A stretch of DNA of 64,000 bases, from NCBI GenBank assembly GCA_023213315.1, contig JAKCPI010001765.1:1-64000 (forward strand). The letters are read 5' to 3'. Positions within the stretch are counted from its first letter, which is position 1, and each line of letters starts with the position of its first letter. Origin of the DNA: Euborellia annulipes (Eukaryota; Arthropoda; Insecta; Dermaptera; Anisolabididae). Shown here piece by piece: positions 10,697 to 21,929 of the stretch. The notes beneath the pieces are model-generated. The model saw only the letters and a program-made list of their open reading frames with translations. It did not search any database and had not been told where the DNA came from. A program made the translations under genes and the position numbers.

Positions 10697-10963
10697 GCCC
10701 TCGGGGCTTGGTGTAGGGGTTAGCGTGCTAACCTCGTATACCAAAAGTCGCGGGTTCGGACCCCAGGCAGTCCGATGATTTTATTTAAGCCATTTGGATA
10801 CCATATGGCTTGAATAAGAATGCCTGGACCCCAAATAAATATATATTATATATAATATACGAGTATCGTTTAAAATCTTAAATGGCCTAAGTTGCCAAAT
10901 AGACTGTGTGTATGTGTGTGTGAATGAGAAAAAAAGTGAGTGTTTAAAAAAAAAAAAAAAAAA
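10697..10963 (+). repeat. SINE-A, full-length reference copy
   Basis: Flanked by an 11-bp duplication AAATTGAATTA (10686-10696 and 10964-10974). The tRNA-like head has A box TGGTGTAGGGG (10709-10719) and B box GGTTCGGACCC (10753-10763) at normal pol III spacing. The body includes CTTAAATGGCCTAAGTTGC and a GTGTGTGTGAATGAGA stretch, ending in a roughly 20-nt A tail. Transcription would be from the internal pol III promoter. Confidence 0.9.
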
Positions 10964-10989
10964 AAATTGAATTATCGACGTTTCGAGCC

Positions 10990-11402
10990 ACTCTTATTTA
11001 AAATAAACACTGGGGTTCCGGGTTCACTTCCCGCCCAAGCAAGAAAAATTTATTTCATTTGAATTGGCTACCAACAGTGGCATAGCGAGCTTACTCGCGC
11101 TCGGGGCACAATACCTTCTTAGCGCCCCCCCTCCCCCCAATCGAAAACCATATAATATTATATGTAAAATATACTCGCAAATTAATAAAAAATAAAGTAA
11201 AATAAATAAAGTAATAGGCTCAAGCTAGGTTTTAAATTTGAGACAAAATTATCCAGCAATTTTTTGTTTTGGGGACCATTTGGCGCCCCTTTGTGGGTGA
11301 TGCTCCCCTTACCCCCCCCCCCCCCTCGTTACGCTATTGGCTACCAATCATTTGGAATAAATAGGGATGTGGTCTAAATGGCCTTAGATGCCGAAAAAAC
11401 TT
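10990..11402 (+). repeat. SINE-B copy split by a hAT MITE
   Basis: The left part has GGGTTCACTTCCCGCC and GAATTGGCTACCAA; the right part resumes GCTACCAATCATTTGGAATA and TGGCCTTAGATGCCG. The gap is exactly the MITE at 11075-11339 plus one copy of its 8-bp duplication. Confidence 0.75.
11075..11339. mobile_element. hAT-type MITE
   Basis: Ends CAGTGGCATAGCGAG and CTCGTTACGCTATTG are inverted hAT-type termini. The 8-bp duplication GCTACCAA is exact (11067-11074 and 11340-11347). C runs inside. No coding capacity. Confidence 0.88.
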
Positions 11403-11404
11403 AA

Positions 11405-13835
11405 AACTAAAATATACACATAAGAAGCTTTTTTATATTATAAATACGAAATATGTATTATTATATATTCAACTACTTATGTGTATAAAAGTTTTGAATT
11501 TATTTGTTCGTTTTAAAGTTGAGAAATTGACATTGATTTTATATATCAATTAATGTAAAAATTTTTTAATATTTTGAGGTATTTATTCAACTCTTTTTCT
11601 TCACCTTTTGGTAAAAATTAACTAATTTTCTCTTGAGTAAAACGTCATCTTTTGACTTGACACCATATTTGTTTCACTTATAAGCAAGCCTATTATTTGT
11701 TAAAATAATAATCTATGCTTAAGTATGAATTGAAGTTCAAGTTTCAAAAGTCATAATTAGTCAATTTATAATTTTAGAATGATTAATTATATAAAAAATC
11801 AGCGATTCTTCTTAACCTTTAAAAAAAATTGATGGCATATTTAATTAATTAACTAAATAAAAATCAAACAGGTGGGGTCGTGGGACCCCCGCCAGGAACC
11901 AAGTTCACCTCACCTTTTCTTCAACTCTGAATATACGGTAATTCAATATGAAAATTATTTAAAAAAGAAAATAATTATTTCTTTTTGAAACAAGTATGGG
12001 AGCGGCGAAAATAATTCTTTTTTTTATTTATAATTAATAATATAGAAAAAGATAGAGAGAAGCTTCGGCAAGCCTCGCCTTCCACCGCCAGCGCTCGGGC
12101 GTGTAACGCTTTTTTTGTTACGTGACGTTTTCTGCCAATTCACCCTACCGTAAACCGCGTAACAAATATTATTTTTTTAATTTAGTCGTACTATTTTACG
12201 ATTTTTTTTTTTAAACACAGGATATCTAAAGGTAGCCTATATGAGAAATTTTTAATGCATAAAATAATCCCCCCTCCCTCCTTTACAAAATCCTGAGACA
12301 GCATTGTTCTAGCCGAATATATGCTAGTGATGTGAAACAGAAGCATTCATGGCTTAGATAATAAAGTTCAAGTTTGGTTTGTCACCGAAATTATTATACA
12401 TGAAGCCTATATTATATTTTAATTAATTCATAAAATTTACCTATTTAGATATTTAAAAAATCTATATCCTTTAGTGAAAATACTCGAAAGTATTTAAAGA
12501 GAGAATTCTAAAATTTTAATTTTTGCACGATGACAATAGTATTTTATAAAAAGAAAAAGTAGTAAATAATAGAGAAGGATTTGATGTATCATAAAACATC
12601 AACTCATACAGGTATAATGAAATTAAATACTACATATGTATTTTGCTATGGAAATATAAAAGAAAAATAATTTTCAAATAACATAGAGATGAGAAATTAT
12701 TTATTAGTAAAAAAAAAGAAAAACGCATTCCTTAAGTGACTAGAATATCATCTCGATAAAGTCCACAGACGACCAGAGATGGACTCAAACAAAGAAAAAA
12801 AAAAAAAAAAAAATAGCCAGACACACAAATATGGCAACAACGAAAGAAAGAACGATTAGCGCATGGCTATATATAAAAGCAGTTACCTAAAAGTTATCAA
12901 AGCGACCTTAAGGAGGAAAAGAGAGGCGAGATAGAGGTCAGCGCCCCTCCCCCCAAATATGGACAATATTATGAATTACTTTTTTATAATTATAACATTA
13001 ATTAACGACCATTAGTGAAATTATAAAGTAAACATACAAGCTATAAACGAATATAGCCTTGGGGCCAAATAATCGATAGATCAATAATAACTATTTTTTT
13101 CTCAGACTAAATTTATGATAATTCATAAGATTAGCGGTAAAAGAAATTTAGTGTAACGTCATATTATATGTGAATATGAATGAATCGATGAAGAAAAAGA
13201 CTTGTTTTCCGCTCATGGATTATATAAATTTATAATATTCACATAAAACATGTTACAAGCGTTACAAAATAAAAAAATAAATTTCCAGTCTATTAAAAAT
13301 GTAATATAATTCAATAAAAATTAATTAATTATTAATTATTCCATTGGGCGTGGAAATTAGTTCCTAGAAGGTAGGCAACACAAATCTATAGCAAGCAAAA
13401 ATTTATTTATCTCATGGGAGAGTGATTTTCATAATTTAAAGTAATTTTCTTTCTTTTGTATTTATGATGATATCACGTTATAAATATTGACTAACTACAT
13501 AATCGTGTGGATGTGCGAACATTTTATATTTTCATAATAGTAAACAAATTGTATTGAAACTGCTTTTTGATGCTAAAATAATATTTTTCTAAAGAAAATA
13601 TATAAGCCTAACGCTAAAAAGAAAGAGGGTCATGGTCGTAGAAAATAAATAAAATCATGGTTCTTTTCTATAATTCGGTAGTAACATCAATCAAATTTCA
13701 TTCAAAATGATAAATGGCTTCAGATGATGAATAAACTGTACTTCAAACACATTAAAAAAAAAAAAAAAACTTTTTAATATATTTTTTAATGATAATCTAA
13801 AAAAATTGATGATTTATGAATTTAAATCAAAATTG
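11405..13835. other. AT-rich non-repetitive stretch with small GC-richer islands
   Basis: No shared repeat recognised. Two short islands differ in composition: 11868-11925 (GGTGGGGTCGTGGGACC) and 12055-12180, which holds TTACGTGACGTTTTC and CCACCGCCAGCGCTCGGG. They may be conserved regulatory sequence or old repeats. No exon could be defined. Confidence 0.4.
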
Positions 13836-14112
13836 TTCCTGTGAATAAATTTTTAGAAATTCGTGTTTCAGCAATGATCAATAAAGAAAACTTTATTTTA
13901 GATTTGAAAATTTTAATGGAAAGAAGACGACCAGTGTGCGCATTTATCCTGGTTTCGGTCACAAAGGACCATCGTCAGGCCTGTAAAGCAACATCAAAGT
14001 GTCAAAACAGGGTAGTCTTACAATTAGTAGAATGTACATGTATAGATCTTTTTAACAAAATTTTTTACATTTTTTACATATAATCATCTTAAATATAGGC
14101 CTATATATATAC

Positions 14113-14153
14113 AAGTTGATTATGGCGCGGAGAAGCTGCGCCATAATCAACTT
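14113..14153. repeat. Perfect 16-bp hairpin in foldback loop
   Basis: AAGTTGATTATGGCGC and its exact complement are separated by a 9-nt loop. It begins the unique-looking, GC-richer centre of the foldback (14113-14300). Confidence 0.8.
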
Positions 14154-14523
14154 AGCCCTGGCGGGCGGCGTCTCGTATGCGTTTAGTAGTTAAAAATTTT
14201 GAATTTGCCTCTCCGACTCCGCCCTCTCTGAATTTCGCCAATCAGCGCTATCCCTGAGACCTGATTGGTGGGTTCACACATCTGACACCGGTTTAAGGGC
14301 TTTATATATAAGTATGGTGATATAAACATAGTATAGAAACCAAGATCTTCCTCATTATAAAACTTTTGTTTGGCATAATATACGAAAATACGGAGATCGA
14401 AAATTTATGGTATGTTGAATTGACAAATATTTTTATTTTTTAAAATGATTATATGTAAAAAATGTAAAAAATTTTGTCTATACATGTACATTCTACTAAT
14501 TGTAAGACTAATAGCCTGTTTTG

Positions 14524-14800
14524 CAGGGGCGTATATAGAAATTTTTTTCGGGGGGGGGGGGGGGGGGCCTGAACTCAAAAATTTTTCTGAGGAAATTTTT
14601 TTTTTTTAGAAACTACATTTTTTTCACACGAAATTTTTTGCGGAACATTTTTTCTTTTGCGGAACCAAAGTTTTCCATCCTGAGGAAAAATTTGTTGCGC
14701 TGATGTCTGTATATCCCTATATATGTATACCTGGTATGTGTTTGGGAAATTTCGGGGGGGGCGGGCCTCCTCGGCTCCCCCCCCCTTATATATGCCCCTG
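14524..14800. mobile_element. hAT-type MITE inside foldback arm
   Basis: Ends CAGGGGCGTATATAGAA and TTATATATGCCCCTG, with exact 8-bp duplication CTGTTTTG (14516-14523 and 14801-14808). It interrupts the right arm of the foldback, so it is younger. G-run and C-run flanks lie inside the ends. Confidence 0.9.
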
Positions 14801-14830
14801 CTGTTTTGACACTTTGATGTTGCTTTACAG

Positions 14831-14862
14831 GCCTGACGATGGTCCTTTGTGACCGAAACCAG
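14831..14862 (+). ncRNA. Hammerhead-like motif, substrate triplet lost
   Basis: CTGACGA, one T, stem GGTC/GACC closed by CTTTGT, then GAAAC. It is followed by CAGG in place of GTC, so the usual cleavage triplet is missing. The mirror copy lies on the minus strand of the left arm near 13950-13980. Confidence 0.3.
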
Positions 14863-15000
14863 GATAAATGCTCAGACTGGTCGTCTTCTTTCCATTAAAA
14901 TTTTCAAATCTAAAATAAAGTTTTCTTATTGATCATTGCTGAAACACCTGCAAAAGAAAAAACTTTTTCTATATTAATATAAAATTAATAAAAAGTGTAC

Positions 15001-15315
15001 TTCAAATAATTTTCTCGAAAGATTTTACTGATATATTTTTTAAAGAGCATCTAAAAGATAATTGATTAAGAACTTTAATCAAAATCGTTGGGCCAAATTC
15101 AGAGTAATTCGAAAAAAACTATAAAAGAACCTCAGTAAAGTCAGTGACGTTACATCGTCAAACACACAGACAGAGAGACAGACCATTTTGCGGGACCCAC
15201 TTTTTTTGGACTAAGGGACCTCAAACGTATTTCCATCAAATCTCGGATCGAATTTTTGACATGATCGCAATGCTTTCTTACTCTATATTACATACATAGG
15301 TAAAAGAAAGTAGAA
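15001..15315 (+). repeat. HPR copy, 3' portion
   Basis: Runs from GTGTACTTCAAATAATTTTC through the family landmarks (GACAGACCATTTTGCGG, CTCAAACGTATTTCCATC) to a degraded terminal GGTAAAAGAAAGT. The hairpin head is absent. Confidence 0.75.
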
Positions 15316-16195
15316 AATATGATCCATAGCCTATTGCCAGTAAATGATTAAGATGTATTAATAATACTATCCTAGTGACCTTAAAAAAACCTGACATTTT
15401 TTTAATTTTAAAAACGACAAGTATTTTCTATTATGAAATCTAAAATAGATAAAATTTAATTTGATAAATGACCTATATTTTTTCCATTCATTTTAAAATT
15501 ATTTACCCATTAAATTGTTTTTGCTTAATTAATTTAATTTGGCGCTCCTTTTAATGATATGCAAAGGAAAATGGTTCTAAATCTATTAGCATCAAATGGA
15601 ATACTTTTATCGGTTATATAGCTCTAAATATATATATAAATGAGAGTTAAAATGACGTCATTAGGTCAACGGAAGGCGCCAAGGCTGACGACCAAAACAC
15701 CAAGAGAGAAAAAAAATAAAAATTTTACAAAATCATTTGGCAAATGAAATAATTTTTAAACTGATTCATCAAAAATAGAAAGTTAAATAAAATTTTTTTT
15801 TAATTACTCTCAGGTAATAAATTAAATTAATATTATAAATAAATAATTTATTCAATTAAAAAATATATAACATAAAATCAAAATGACGTTTATTTTTTTT
15901 TTAATATAAATTATTAATTTTTAATAGAGTGGGATATGAAGCCAGGGGGTAGTATGAGGGGTCAGTCTAAGTAGGTAAAATATTACCTATTCATGAATTA
16001 AAATAATGAAGAAGATGCTGTATAGCCTATAGCTAGTAGCACAAAGAGTAAATAAATGTGTAAAATAGAAAAAGTTCTAGAAATTTTTACTTCAAATTGG
16101 AAAATTTAAGTAAAATTAAAGAGGGAGGATGGGACTCTACTTAATTATAATTAATAACATCTCACTATTTTTTACAAAAATTTTTCAATGATTAT
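15316..16195. other. AT-rich DNA, nothing recognised
   Basis: No gene or shared repeat identified. CTTGGTGTTTTGGTCGTC lies on the minus strand near 15700, with no coding context. Confidence 0.4.
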
Positions 16196-16861
16196 AGTCC
16201 AAGAGCTGGCGACGAAAATGGGCAAATATTTTCAGAATAGGTTGCATTTTAGTGAAGGAAAGATACTCTAGAGTCAGCACTTAAAGTACCGGGACCTTGG
16301 CGGGAATAAGCCGGAGAAGTTGCGGGAAGATGGTTTTCGCAAATATTTCGAAAACTATTCGGTTTTCCGCAAAAATTCATCTATACAAAAATAATTGAAA
16401 TTAAATTACAAACAAAAATGGTCTAGAACATAATCACGCTAAAGTGAACGGTTCGGGAGGTAAAAAAAGGGGTAAAATTTATAATTCATATAAAAGAAGA
16501 CACTGAGATAGAGAAATATTTATATCTTGTTACCATGACAACCATTGTTAGAATTACAATTTTAGCCCTCTATATCTCCCGAACCGTTCACTTTGGCGTG
16601 ATTATGTACTAGACCATTTTTGTTTGCAATTTAATTTCGATTATTATTATATGGATGAATTTTTGCGGAAAACCGCATAGTTTTCGAGATATTTTCGAAA
16701 AACCATCTTCCCACAACTTTACCGGCTTATTCCAGCCAAAGGTCCCGGTACTGGAAGTGTTGACTCTAGAGTATCTTTCCATCACTAAAATGCAACCTAT
16801 TCTGAAAATATTAGCCTTCAGAAACTCTTGCCCATTTTTGTCTCCAGCTCTCCGACTATTA
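16196..16861. mobile_element. Foldback element, ~280-bp arms
   Basis: The arms (about 16196-16470 and 16565-16861) are imperfect inverted copies. The CTCTAGAGTC, GGTTTTCGCAAATATTTCG and AGTGAACGGTTCGGGAG landmarks all recur complemented. The loop holds a snippet resembling HPR (TTGTTACCATGACAACCATT). The ORF in the right arm reflects only one arm orientation. No target duplication seen. Confidence 0.8.
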
Positions 16862-16890
16862 GCCTATTTTAGTTAAATCTCTGTCATATT

Positions 16891-16965
16891 CAGTGGCGTA
16901 GCGAATACCTTAGAGAGGAGGGAGAGGGGCGAGCGCCTCCTTATCCCCACCTAGCGACGTCACTG
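16891..16965. mobile_element. Internally deleted hAT MITE
   Basis: CAGTGGCGTAGCGAATACC at the left and CTAGCGACGTCACTG at the right are hAT-type ends. Flanking GTCATATT and ATTATATT match at 6 of 8 positions, a decayed duplication. Confidence 0.6.
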
Positions 16966-16969
16966 ATTA

Positions 16970-17885
16970 TATTAGTTACAATCATTATTAATTAGAATAA
17001 TATTTGTTCCATTTTGTTTAAATACCTCCAATTATTATTATTATTATTAATTCCAAGCTATATATCAATCAACTTAATATCCTTTTGATTAAAGAATTTG
17101 ATAGGATGGAATATATTTGAATGTTTAGTTTGTTTTGATTGGAATTTAAATAAATTTAAAAGTCAAATTTGGGTGTGAGATGAAATTTTAAAACCAAAAG
17201 GATAAATGAATTTTTATTGAAAATAATTTTTAAGGACAAGAAAAAAAATGTCTAAAAATGGTAATGGTTTAATCAGGGGCGTGTATAAAATTTTTTTTCG
17301 GGGGGGGGGAGGTTAATTTTTAATTTGTTGAAAAAAAAATTCAAGAGAAAAAAAATAAAATAAGTGTTAGACAAATCCATCCAATCCAGTATTACAATCA
17401 TCGAAAGGGTTCAGGATGGTTATAAATATTAACTTGCATCAAAATAACGAATTAAAGCGGAAGGTGAAAAGCAAAACATTTTTGTATTATATACATCATA
17501 TATGTTAATATGAAAAAATACTGACCTTTTTATTTCTATTCTTAAGTTATATATGAATGAGAATGAGTTGTTCTCCTTACCTGAAACAAAGAGAAAATAT
17601 TATCATTTTCTAGTAAAATGAAGTAAATGGGTTAGTATTATTGAGGTCCCCTCCAATAATATGGATCCCGTATCTCTATGCGACTGTGAGTGTAATCAAA
17701 ATACGAAATTTTATATCCCAATTAATTCTTATGAAATTTTATATTTATTTAGGATTCTCTATTGTGTATAAAATGTCCAAATATGAGATTAAAATTTTGA
17801 AAAATAACCATAGCTTATTTCAAGCATTCAACATTTAAAGAATTTGGAACTAAGGTGCTATGGGGAACTAAATATATCTCGACTC
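16970..17885. other. AT-rich DNA with one hAT end
   Basis: A single hAT-type end CAGGGGCGTGTATAAAA followed by a G run lies at 17275-17310. Otherwise nothing recognised. Confidence 0.4.
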
Positions 17886-17889
17886 AAAA

Positions 17890-18095
17890 ACTCTGGTGTC
17901 GCCAGCACGGTGCACAACTTTCTCTTACCCTTCGGTAAGAGTGCTGGTCACACCAGATTTTTTGGATTCAGGAGACCTCTAAACGTGTATATCCATCAAA
18001 ATCTCGAATCATCGAATTTTTGACATCAATCCCATTACTTTCTCTCGATATATATCACATATATACATAGACAAGAGAAAGTAAAAAAAGAAAAT
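17890..18095 (+). repeat. HPR copy with large internal deletion
   Basis: The head hairpin (with TTCG loop, CTTACCCTTCGGTAAG) is fused directly to the 3' part of the family (GGATTCAGGAGACCTC onward) and ends ACAAGAGAAAGTAAAAA. About 600 bp of the usual interior is absent. Confidence 0.8.
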
Positions 18096-18289
18096 TTCGA
18101 AGTCTGTCGAAACCCCAAAATTAAAGTGCAGATAAAATATATGTAACAAAAGAAGAATGTATTAATTTCAAAATTTTCCACATATAAGGGATTTTTCTGG
18201 ATTACCCATAAAATATAAAGATAAATATATCTCGTTATATAAGTTAAATAACAATTTTATTAAATTGATCTCGACAAGAGAGAGGCCTC

Positions 18290-18490
18290 GAAAGATATAA
18301 GAGATAAAGATAAAAGATTGATAAGATGAGGGGAGGCTGAGAACTATGGACCGACCATCAACGTTCTCGCTTTCTTGGCTTATTCAAGTCGTGGGAGAGA
18401 AAAGCGTTTCCTTCAGATAAGAGATAAGCTTCTATTATTTCTGCATCTTTAAGCCACCCCACGCGAAAAAAACGTGCAAGGATGCTTTTT
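18290..18490. promoter_or_regulatory. Unique block with clustered GATA sites
   Basis: Several GATA motifs cluster here, e.g. AAAGATAAAAGATTGATAAG and AGATAAGAGATAAGCTTC, in a non-repetitive, GC-richer stretch. It could be an enhancer, but motif clustering in AT-rich DNA can arise by chance. Confidence 0.22.
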
Positions 18491-18545
18491 TTAGGACTCA
18501 TCAATCGATAAAAAATTTAATAAAAATAAACGACGAGATTGATAT

Positions 18546-19021
18546 CATATGGCATTACCGTTATAGGCTGTACCAAAAATGATTTGTGATAAATAATTAT
18601 AATAAAGGACGTAAAAATCCTGAGACAAAATCATTAAAAAAATATATTTATTCGAGAAAAAGAGAAGGGGCATTTGTAAAAAGGTCAAGAGTATTTTCTT
18701 CTTTGGTCTTAACTGGCTATTTCTTTTAATAAAAATACCAGTCATCTTCGTGTAATGTATTAAATTGAATTACTAAATAGGCTTTATCATATTAAATAGA
18801 TTTCTATTCCTCTTTATGTCAACATCAATGATGTCAGTAATATACATGTAGAAATATAGAAATTGTCATTTCTATTAGAATCTTTTAATTTTAGCTCTCA
18901 ATGTACGTAGTAGGCTACTAAGGGAGAGAGCTTATGCAGAGATTCCGGTATCCGTCTGTCTGTGCGTCTGTCTGTACGCATAAAAATTACTGCCTGAACT
19001 ACAGATCGTAGAAAAATATTA
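18546..19021. other. AT-rich DNA with GTCTGTCTG stretch
   Basis: A CCGTCTGTCTGTGCGTCTG tract at about 18953-18978 resembles the GACAGACGGACAG tract at about 51785-51830 on the other strand. It is probably the end of a decayed transposon. Confidence 0.4.
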
Positions 19022-19240
19022 AATATATACCGGGTGGGCCAATAATGCGTCGACGGAAGATTGAGGGCTTATCAAAGGACATTTTTAAAGTTTGTTGATC
19101 ATCAATAATGTGGGGCCTTTAGGGCTACAAATTAAAAATATTTTTGTTCCAATTGCACCTCATATACAGGGTGGTCCAGATCAAAGTTATGTTTTTTTAA
19201 ATGGAACGCCCTGTATATTATTGCATATTTGGATTATACG
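19022..19240. mobile_element. Transposon end, ACCGGGTGGGCC / ACAGGGTGG type
   Basis: Shares about 215 bp in inverted orientation with 48235-48452: ATAATATACAGGGCGTTCC is the complement of sequence here, and TTTGTAGCCCTAAAGGTCCC also matches. Two terminal-like motifs (CCGGGTG and CAGGGTG) occur. I cannot assign the superfamily. Confidence 0.55.
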
Positions 19241-19436
19241 GCCAATTTTAGTATGACTTTATGTCATGCAATGTATTCTAAACCAAACCGTTTAGCCGCA
19301 AATCGGGCTTTAGTGAAAAAACTGCTGTCTAGAAAAAATTGAATATCTCGCGAACCATAAAACTTAAGGGACTGTTCTTTTGTGAGGTTACTAACCATGA
19401 AATGTACTAATGTAGGCCAGATGGGGAACCCCGAAT

Positions 19437-20496
19437 TATTCTTGCGTTGGGAGATATGGCTATGCCAATTTGGAAAATTTCAATCATGGATAACTTGATT
19501 TTTTCAAATGGAACATGCTACTTTTTTTATCGCATTGGACGTGAATTTAATTATCTTTTAGATGATATAAGGTTGTCTATATCTATCTTTGATAGTTTTC
19601 TTTTTATTCCGAAATATCTGATTAATTTGACTTACGAATGGAGAAAACAATTAAAAAAATAATCCATATGCAAAATAAAATTGTAATAAATGGAAAAGAT
19701 AATGCTAAATATTCGAAAATCTATTTTTATTTCCTTTAAGGGGCCCTTACACGATCAATCATACTGACAGTATTTGAGCTGATTGGCGTTTTGATTGAAC
19801 GTGTATGGGCAAGACTGAAGACTGATGGCCGTTTTCTTTTTGTTTTTTATTGTTACTTAGTGGCAGGGAACAAAGTTAGTTTAGTTAAGAAGACAAATTA
19901 GTGGCTTCCCACAGTCGAATGAGCTAAAAAAAACTTTATTCTGACTGGTAGTCTGAATGCTACGTGTAAAATTATACTTGAATGAAGAAAATACTGACGA
20001 TCGGACTGATTCACTCAGACTGACAGTATGATTGATCGTGTAAGGGCCCCTTTAGAACCATTTATTTGAACTTTTCGAAAAATAAATTAGGGTTATGTTC
20101 AGGTTAGGAGGTGCGCCATCTTGTTGAAAAATCATAACCCGAATTTGAGCAAGTGGGACTTTGAGGAGTTCAAATAAATGGTTCTAAAGGAAATTTAAAT
20201 AGATTTTCGAATATTTAGCATTATCTTTTCCATTTATTACAATTTTATTTTGCATTTGGATTTTTTTTTTAATTTTTTTTAAATTGTTTTCTTCATTCGT
20301 AAGTCAAATTAATCAGATATTTTGGAATAAAAAGAAAACTATCAAAGATAGATATAGACAACCTTATATCATCTGAAAGATAATTAAATTTCACGTCCAA
20401 TGCGATAAAAAAAGTAGCATGTTCCATTTGAAAAAATCAAGTTATCCATGATTGAAATTTTCCAAATTGGCATGGCCATATCTCCCAACACAAGAA
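19437..20496. mobile_element. Foldback element split by a PIF-type MITE
   Basis: Left arm 19437-19738 plus 20052-20066 and right arm about 20168-20496 are long inverted copies (e.g. GGAAAATTTCAATCATGG and CCATGATTGAAATTTTCC). The 100-bp loop holds GGTTATGTTCAGGTTAGGAG. The right arm shows the pre-insertion site of the MITE. The 71-aa ORF in the left arm is arm sequence, not a gene. Confidence 0.85.
19739..20051. mobile_element. PIF/Harbinger-type MITE
   Basis: Terminal repeats of about 30 bp start AGGGGCCCTTACACGATC and end with the complement. A 3-bp TTA duplication flanks it (19736-19738 and 20052-20054), and the opposing foldback arm preserves the empty site CCTTTAGAACC. A 3-bp TWA target and a GGGCCCTTACACG end fit PIF/Harbinger. 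Non-coding. Confidence 0.85.
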
Positions 20497-20499
20497 TAG

Positions 20500-20775
20500 T
20501 ATATTCTCATTTTTGTATTGAAATCTTCTGAAGACCACTTTACTCTTGTACTCCATAGAAAGGATAGGAGAAATGGTTGCCATGGTGACAAAATATAAAT
20601 ATTTTCCCCTACTTATAAATTTTACATCTTGAAACCGAATGTACCTTACTCTCGGAAAATAAATATAGGCCTATGTCGACACAAAAAATCTGATGTGACA
20701 AGCTCAGAACTTAACTTTCGAATACCAAAGGTAAGAGAAAGTTGTGTGTGACCATCACACCAGATTTTTAATTAT
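20500..20775 (-). repeat. HPR copy, 5' portion
   Basis: In complement it runs from the head hairpin (20690-20770) through the GGTTGCCATGGTGACAAAA region to about 20505, where the foldback begins. The 3' half is missing. Confidence 0.75.
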
Positions 20776-20797
20776 TCTTCTCGACTAAAGTATATAT

Positions 20798-21552
20798 CAA
20801 GAGTCGCGGGAGCGACTCGTCGCCGAGCATGTGAAAAGCAAAAGAAAGCAAAGAAACTCTTAATACTACCATTTAGTTGATATTCCAATAGATGCCAATG
20901 GCCCATTGCATTTAGATGGACGAGTCGTCCCTAGACTATATTATCAAGAATGATTTTAAATCCTTAATAAAAGATAGGGACGTGAAAAAATTTTTTTGAG
21001 AAACTTTTCTCTTTCTGGGCGAATATCTCAAAAAGGTTTTAAGATATCGGAGCCAAATTTTTTTTATATTAAACTAGAATAAATAAGGATTATTTTGAGC
21101 ACAAATTCAAAAAAAAATTCCAGTCCCAAAAAGAATGGCAGAGGCTCAAAGTTGAGATTTTGCCGATTTCGGAAGGTCAAAAGTTAGTCTCTTATTTTTC
21201 CTTTTTTTTTTTTTTTCTTTTTTTTCTTTTTTTTCATTCTTTTCTTCAATTTTCAAATTTTTAGACAAAGCTACAGGTTTCCCTGCTGGACCGATTTGGA
21301 TGAAATTTGAAATACAAATAGATACTATCAAAAACCCGATACCTTTGATATAAAATTTCATTTTGGATCAAAAGTGACTTTTTGAGAGGTATTCAAAATT
21401 TCAAATTTGTCCTATCTTTAACATGGCGAAAAGACAATTCTAACTATTTTGCTCCCTGATGACGTCATCTAGGAACATATATATTATTATTAGTAATTTT
21501 CATCCCTAATGGAACAAAAAATTTTTAGGATAGATCCATTCAGATAGAAATA
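20798..21552 (-). mobile_element. Extra copy of the foldback centre (module A)
   Basis: Nearly identical, in opposite orientation, to 22949-23700: GAGTCGCGGGAGCGACTCG, TTGAGCCTCTGCCATTC and GGTCCAGCAGGGAAACC all recur complemented. It directly abuts the left end of the large Foldback element. The 71-aa Lys-rich frame in it is also present in the other copy, but the Lys tract is an A-rich microsatellite. Confidence 0.8.
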
Positions 21553-21833
21553 GATCTCAGCCAAAAACATCGGACATGCAGATGGTGCATTTCCCAGCGT
21601 CGAAGGTGAAATCAAAAAAATGCCCTCGCTTTTCTGATTTATATAAAAACGAGGAAATATTTTCACTTAAATAAAACCCCTACAGAATTTTATTTGTTTC
21701 ATATATCCTCGCTTTTATATAAATCAGAAAAGCGAGGCGCATTTTTTTGATTTCACCTCGACGCTGGGCAAAAATAATGCGAGGCGCCCCTTTTTGCATC
21801 TCCGATGTTTTTGGCTGAGATTTCACTTCTTTT
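21552..21833. repeat. End module B (left), palindromic
   Basis: Starts ATCTCAGCCAAAAACATCGG and ends with the complement GATGTTTTTGGCTGAGATT. CCTCGCTTTTCTGATTTATA pairs across the module. Each half is about 110 nt, so module B is itself a foldback MITE-like unit. The left half is more diverged than the right. Confidence 0.8.
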
Positions 21834-21929
21834 TGTGAAATATTACATTTAAATTTTATTTAATAATTTTTGTTTATTAAATATTAAGTTATCCCATGAA
21901 TAGATCTTTTAATATGCATTCCAAACAGT

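Larger units (their letters stand above)
13863..14947. mobile_element. Large foldback element (HHL type), split by a MITE
   Basis: Left arm about 13863-14093 and right arm about 14441-14947 (minus the MITE at 14524-14800) are near-perfect inverted copies. Shared landmarks are TCAGCAATGATCAATAA, CCTGGTTTCGGTCACAAAGG and ATGTACATGTATAGA, each complemented in the other arm. Both arms carry a CTGACGA...GAAAC motif on opposite strands. The loop holds a second hairpin at 14113-14153. Confidence 0.8.

Noticed and set aside
10709..10763. Possible tRNA gene
   Set aside because: A and B boxes are present, but the sequence does not close into a tRNA cloverleaf and is followed by a SINE body and A tail. 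It is the head of SINE-A.
21146..21361. 71-aa Lys-rich frame, duplicated at 23139-23351
   Set aside because: Present twice only because module A is duplicated. The Lys tract is an A-rich microsatellite that differs between copies and there is no recognisable domain.
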